Part shown: positions 5,085-5,186 of the stretch, piece by piece
How positions within the stretch are numbered: position 1 is the first letter of the stretch
Layout: every line of letters begins with the position of its first letter
Source of the DNA: Bacteroidota bacterium
GTDB taxonomy: Bacteria > Bacteroidota > Rhodothermia > Rhodothermales > Rubricoccaceae
Assembly (NCBI GenBank): GCA_022564455.1
Contig: JADFLK010000191.1
Coordinates: 1-5,186, forward strand
Reading direction: 5' to 3'
Length of the DNA stretch: 5,186 nucleotides
The notes under the pieces: generated by a model
What the model was told of the DNA's origin: nothing
What the model saw: only the letters and a program-made list of their open reading frames with translations
The model's database searches: none
Made by a program: the position numbers and the translations under genes

Positions 5085-5144
5085 TGAAGTTAGTGGTGAT
5101 TGAATATGAACATGACCCGCATGACCGAGGCGCGGAACCAAAGT

Positions 5145-5186
5145 CCTCCTTTGAAGGAGGTGGCCGAACGAAGTGAGGTCGGAGGC
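5145..5186. repeat. Intergenic palindromic repeat, cut by window edge
   Basis: CCTCCTT-TG-AAGGAGG (5145-5160) is a perfect 7-bp inverted repeat. It is followed by GGCCGAACGAAGTGAGG and TCGGAGG, in which CCGA (5164-5167) can pair with TCGG (5179-5182). The terminal GGAGG could also pair with the first CCTCC. Repeats of this 'CCTCCTT.AAGGAGG..GCCGAA..' type are common between genes in Bacteroidota and relatives, as I recall. The element probably continues beyond the window. Between it and the G-rich tract (5085-5144) I see no gene or clear promoter. Confidence 0.55.

Noticed and set aside
4573..5103. Plus-strand 176-residue frame
   Set aside because: It lies antisense to the conserved M42 peptidase, and its end is translated from the G-rich tract (LGALGLGVW). 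It is low in complexity and has no domain.

Overview
The window looks like chromosomal DNA of a GC-moderate bacterium, probably from the Bacteroidota/Rhodothermota side of the tree. That placement is an inference with modest confidence. It rests on start codons that almost all lack a Shine-Dalgarno sequence, a possible TAnnTTTG-like promoter in front of the tRNA, exported proteins typical of that group, and two families of intergenic palindromic repeats. No phage, plasmid, transposase or CRISPR hallmark was seen.

Layout. Positions 1-180 (minus) hold the start of an MmeI-type restriction-modification protein, broken by an in-frame amber codon after 54 residues. Positions 181-396 are intergenic and carry an 88-bp imperfect palindrome (246-333) plus a degenerate extra half-arm (340-354). 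Positions 397-2106 (minus) encode a secreted beta-lactamase/PBP-fold protein that lacks the usual catalytic residues and has a duplicated N-terminal domain. A 144-bp divergent intergenic region (2107-2250) has a perfect 12-bp palindrome and an 11-bp tandem repeat. Positions 2251-2688 (plus) encode a secreted SnoaL/DUF4440-like protein. It converges with a sterol desaturase/fatty acid hydroxylase family membrane protein (2692-3534, minus), with only 3 bp between the stop codons.

The rest of the window reads on the minus strand: tRNA-Thr(CGT) at 3608-3680 with a possible promoter and a hairpin after it, a 48-residue predicted lipoprotein at 3756-3902 with its own small terminator-like hairpin, and an M42 family metallo-aminopeptidase at 3967-5046. 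The peptidase start codon sits directly against a G-run tract (5049-5084) with the form of a G-quadruplex. The right edge holds part of a second repeat family (5145-5186).

The genes do not form an obvious pathway. Two predicted secreted proteins are transcribed divergently and could share control. The desaturase, tRNA, lipoprotein and peptidase look like separate units on one strand. The most interesting items are the active-site-altered penicillin-binding-like protein, the amber-truncated MmeI-like gene, the unlisted small lipoprotein and the G-rich tract at the peptidase start. No multi-gene novel system can be supported from this window.
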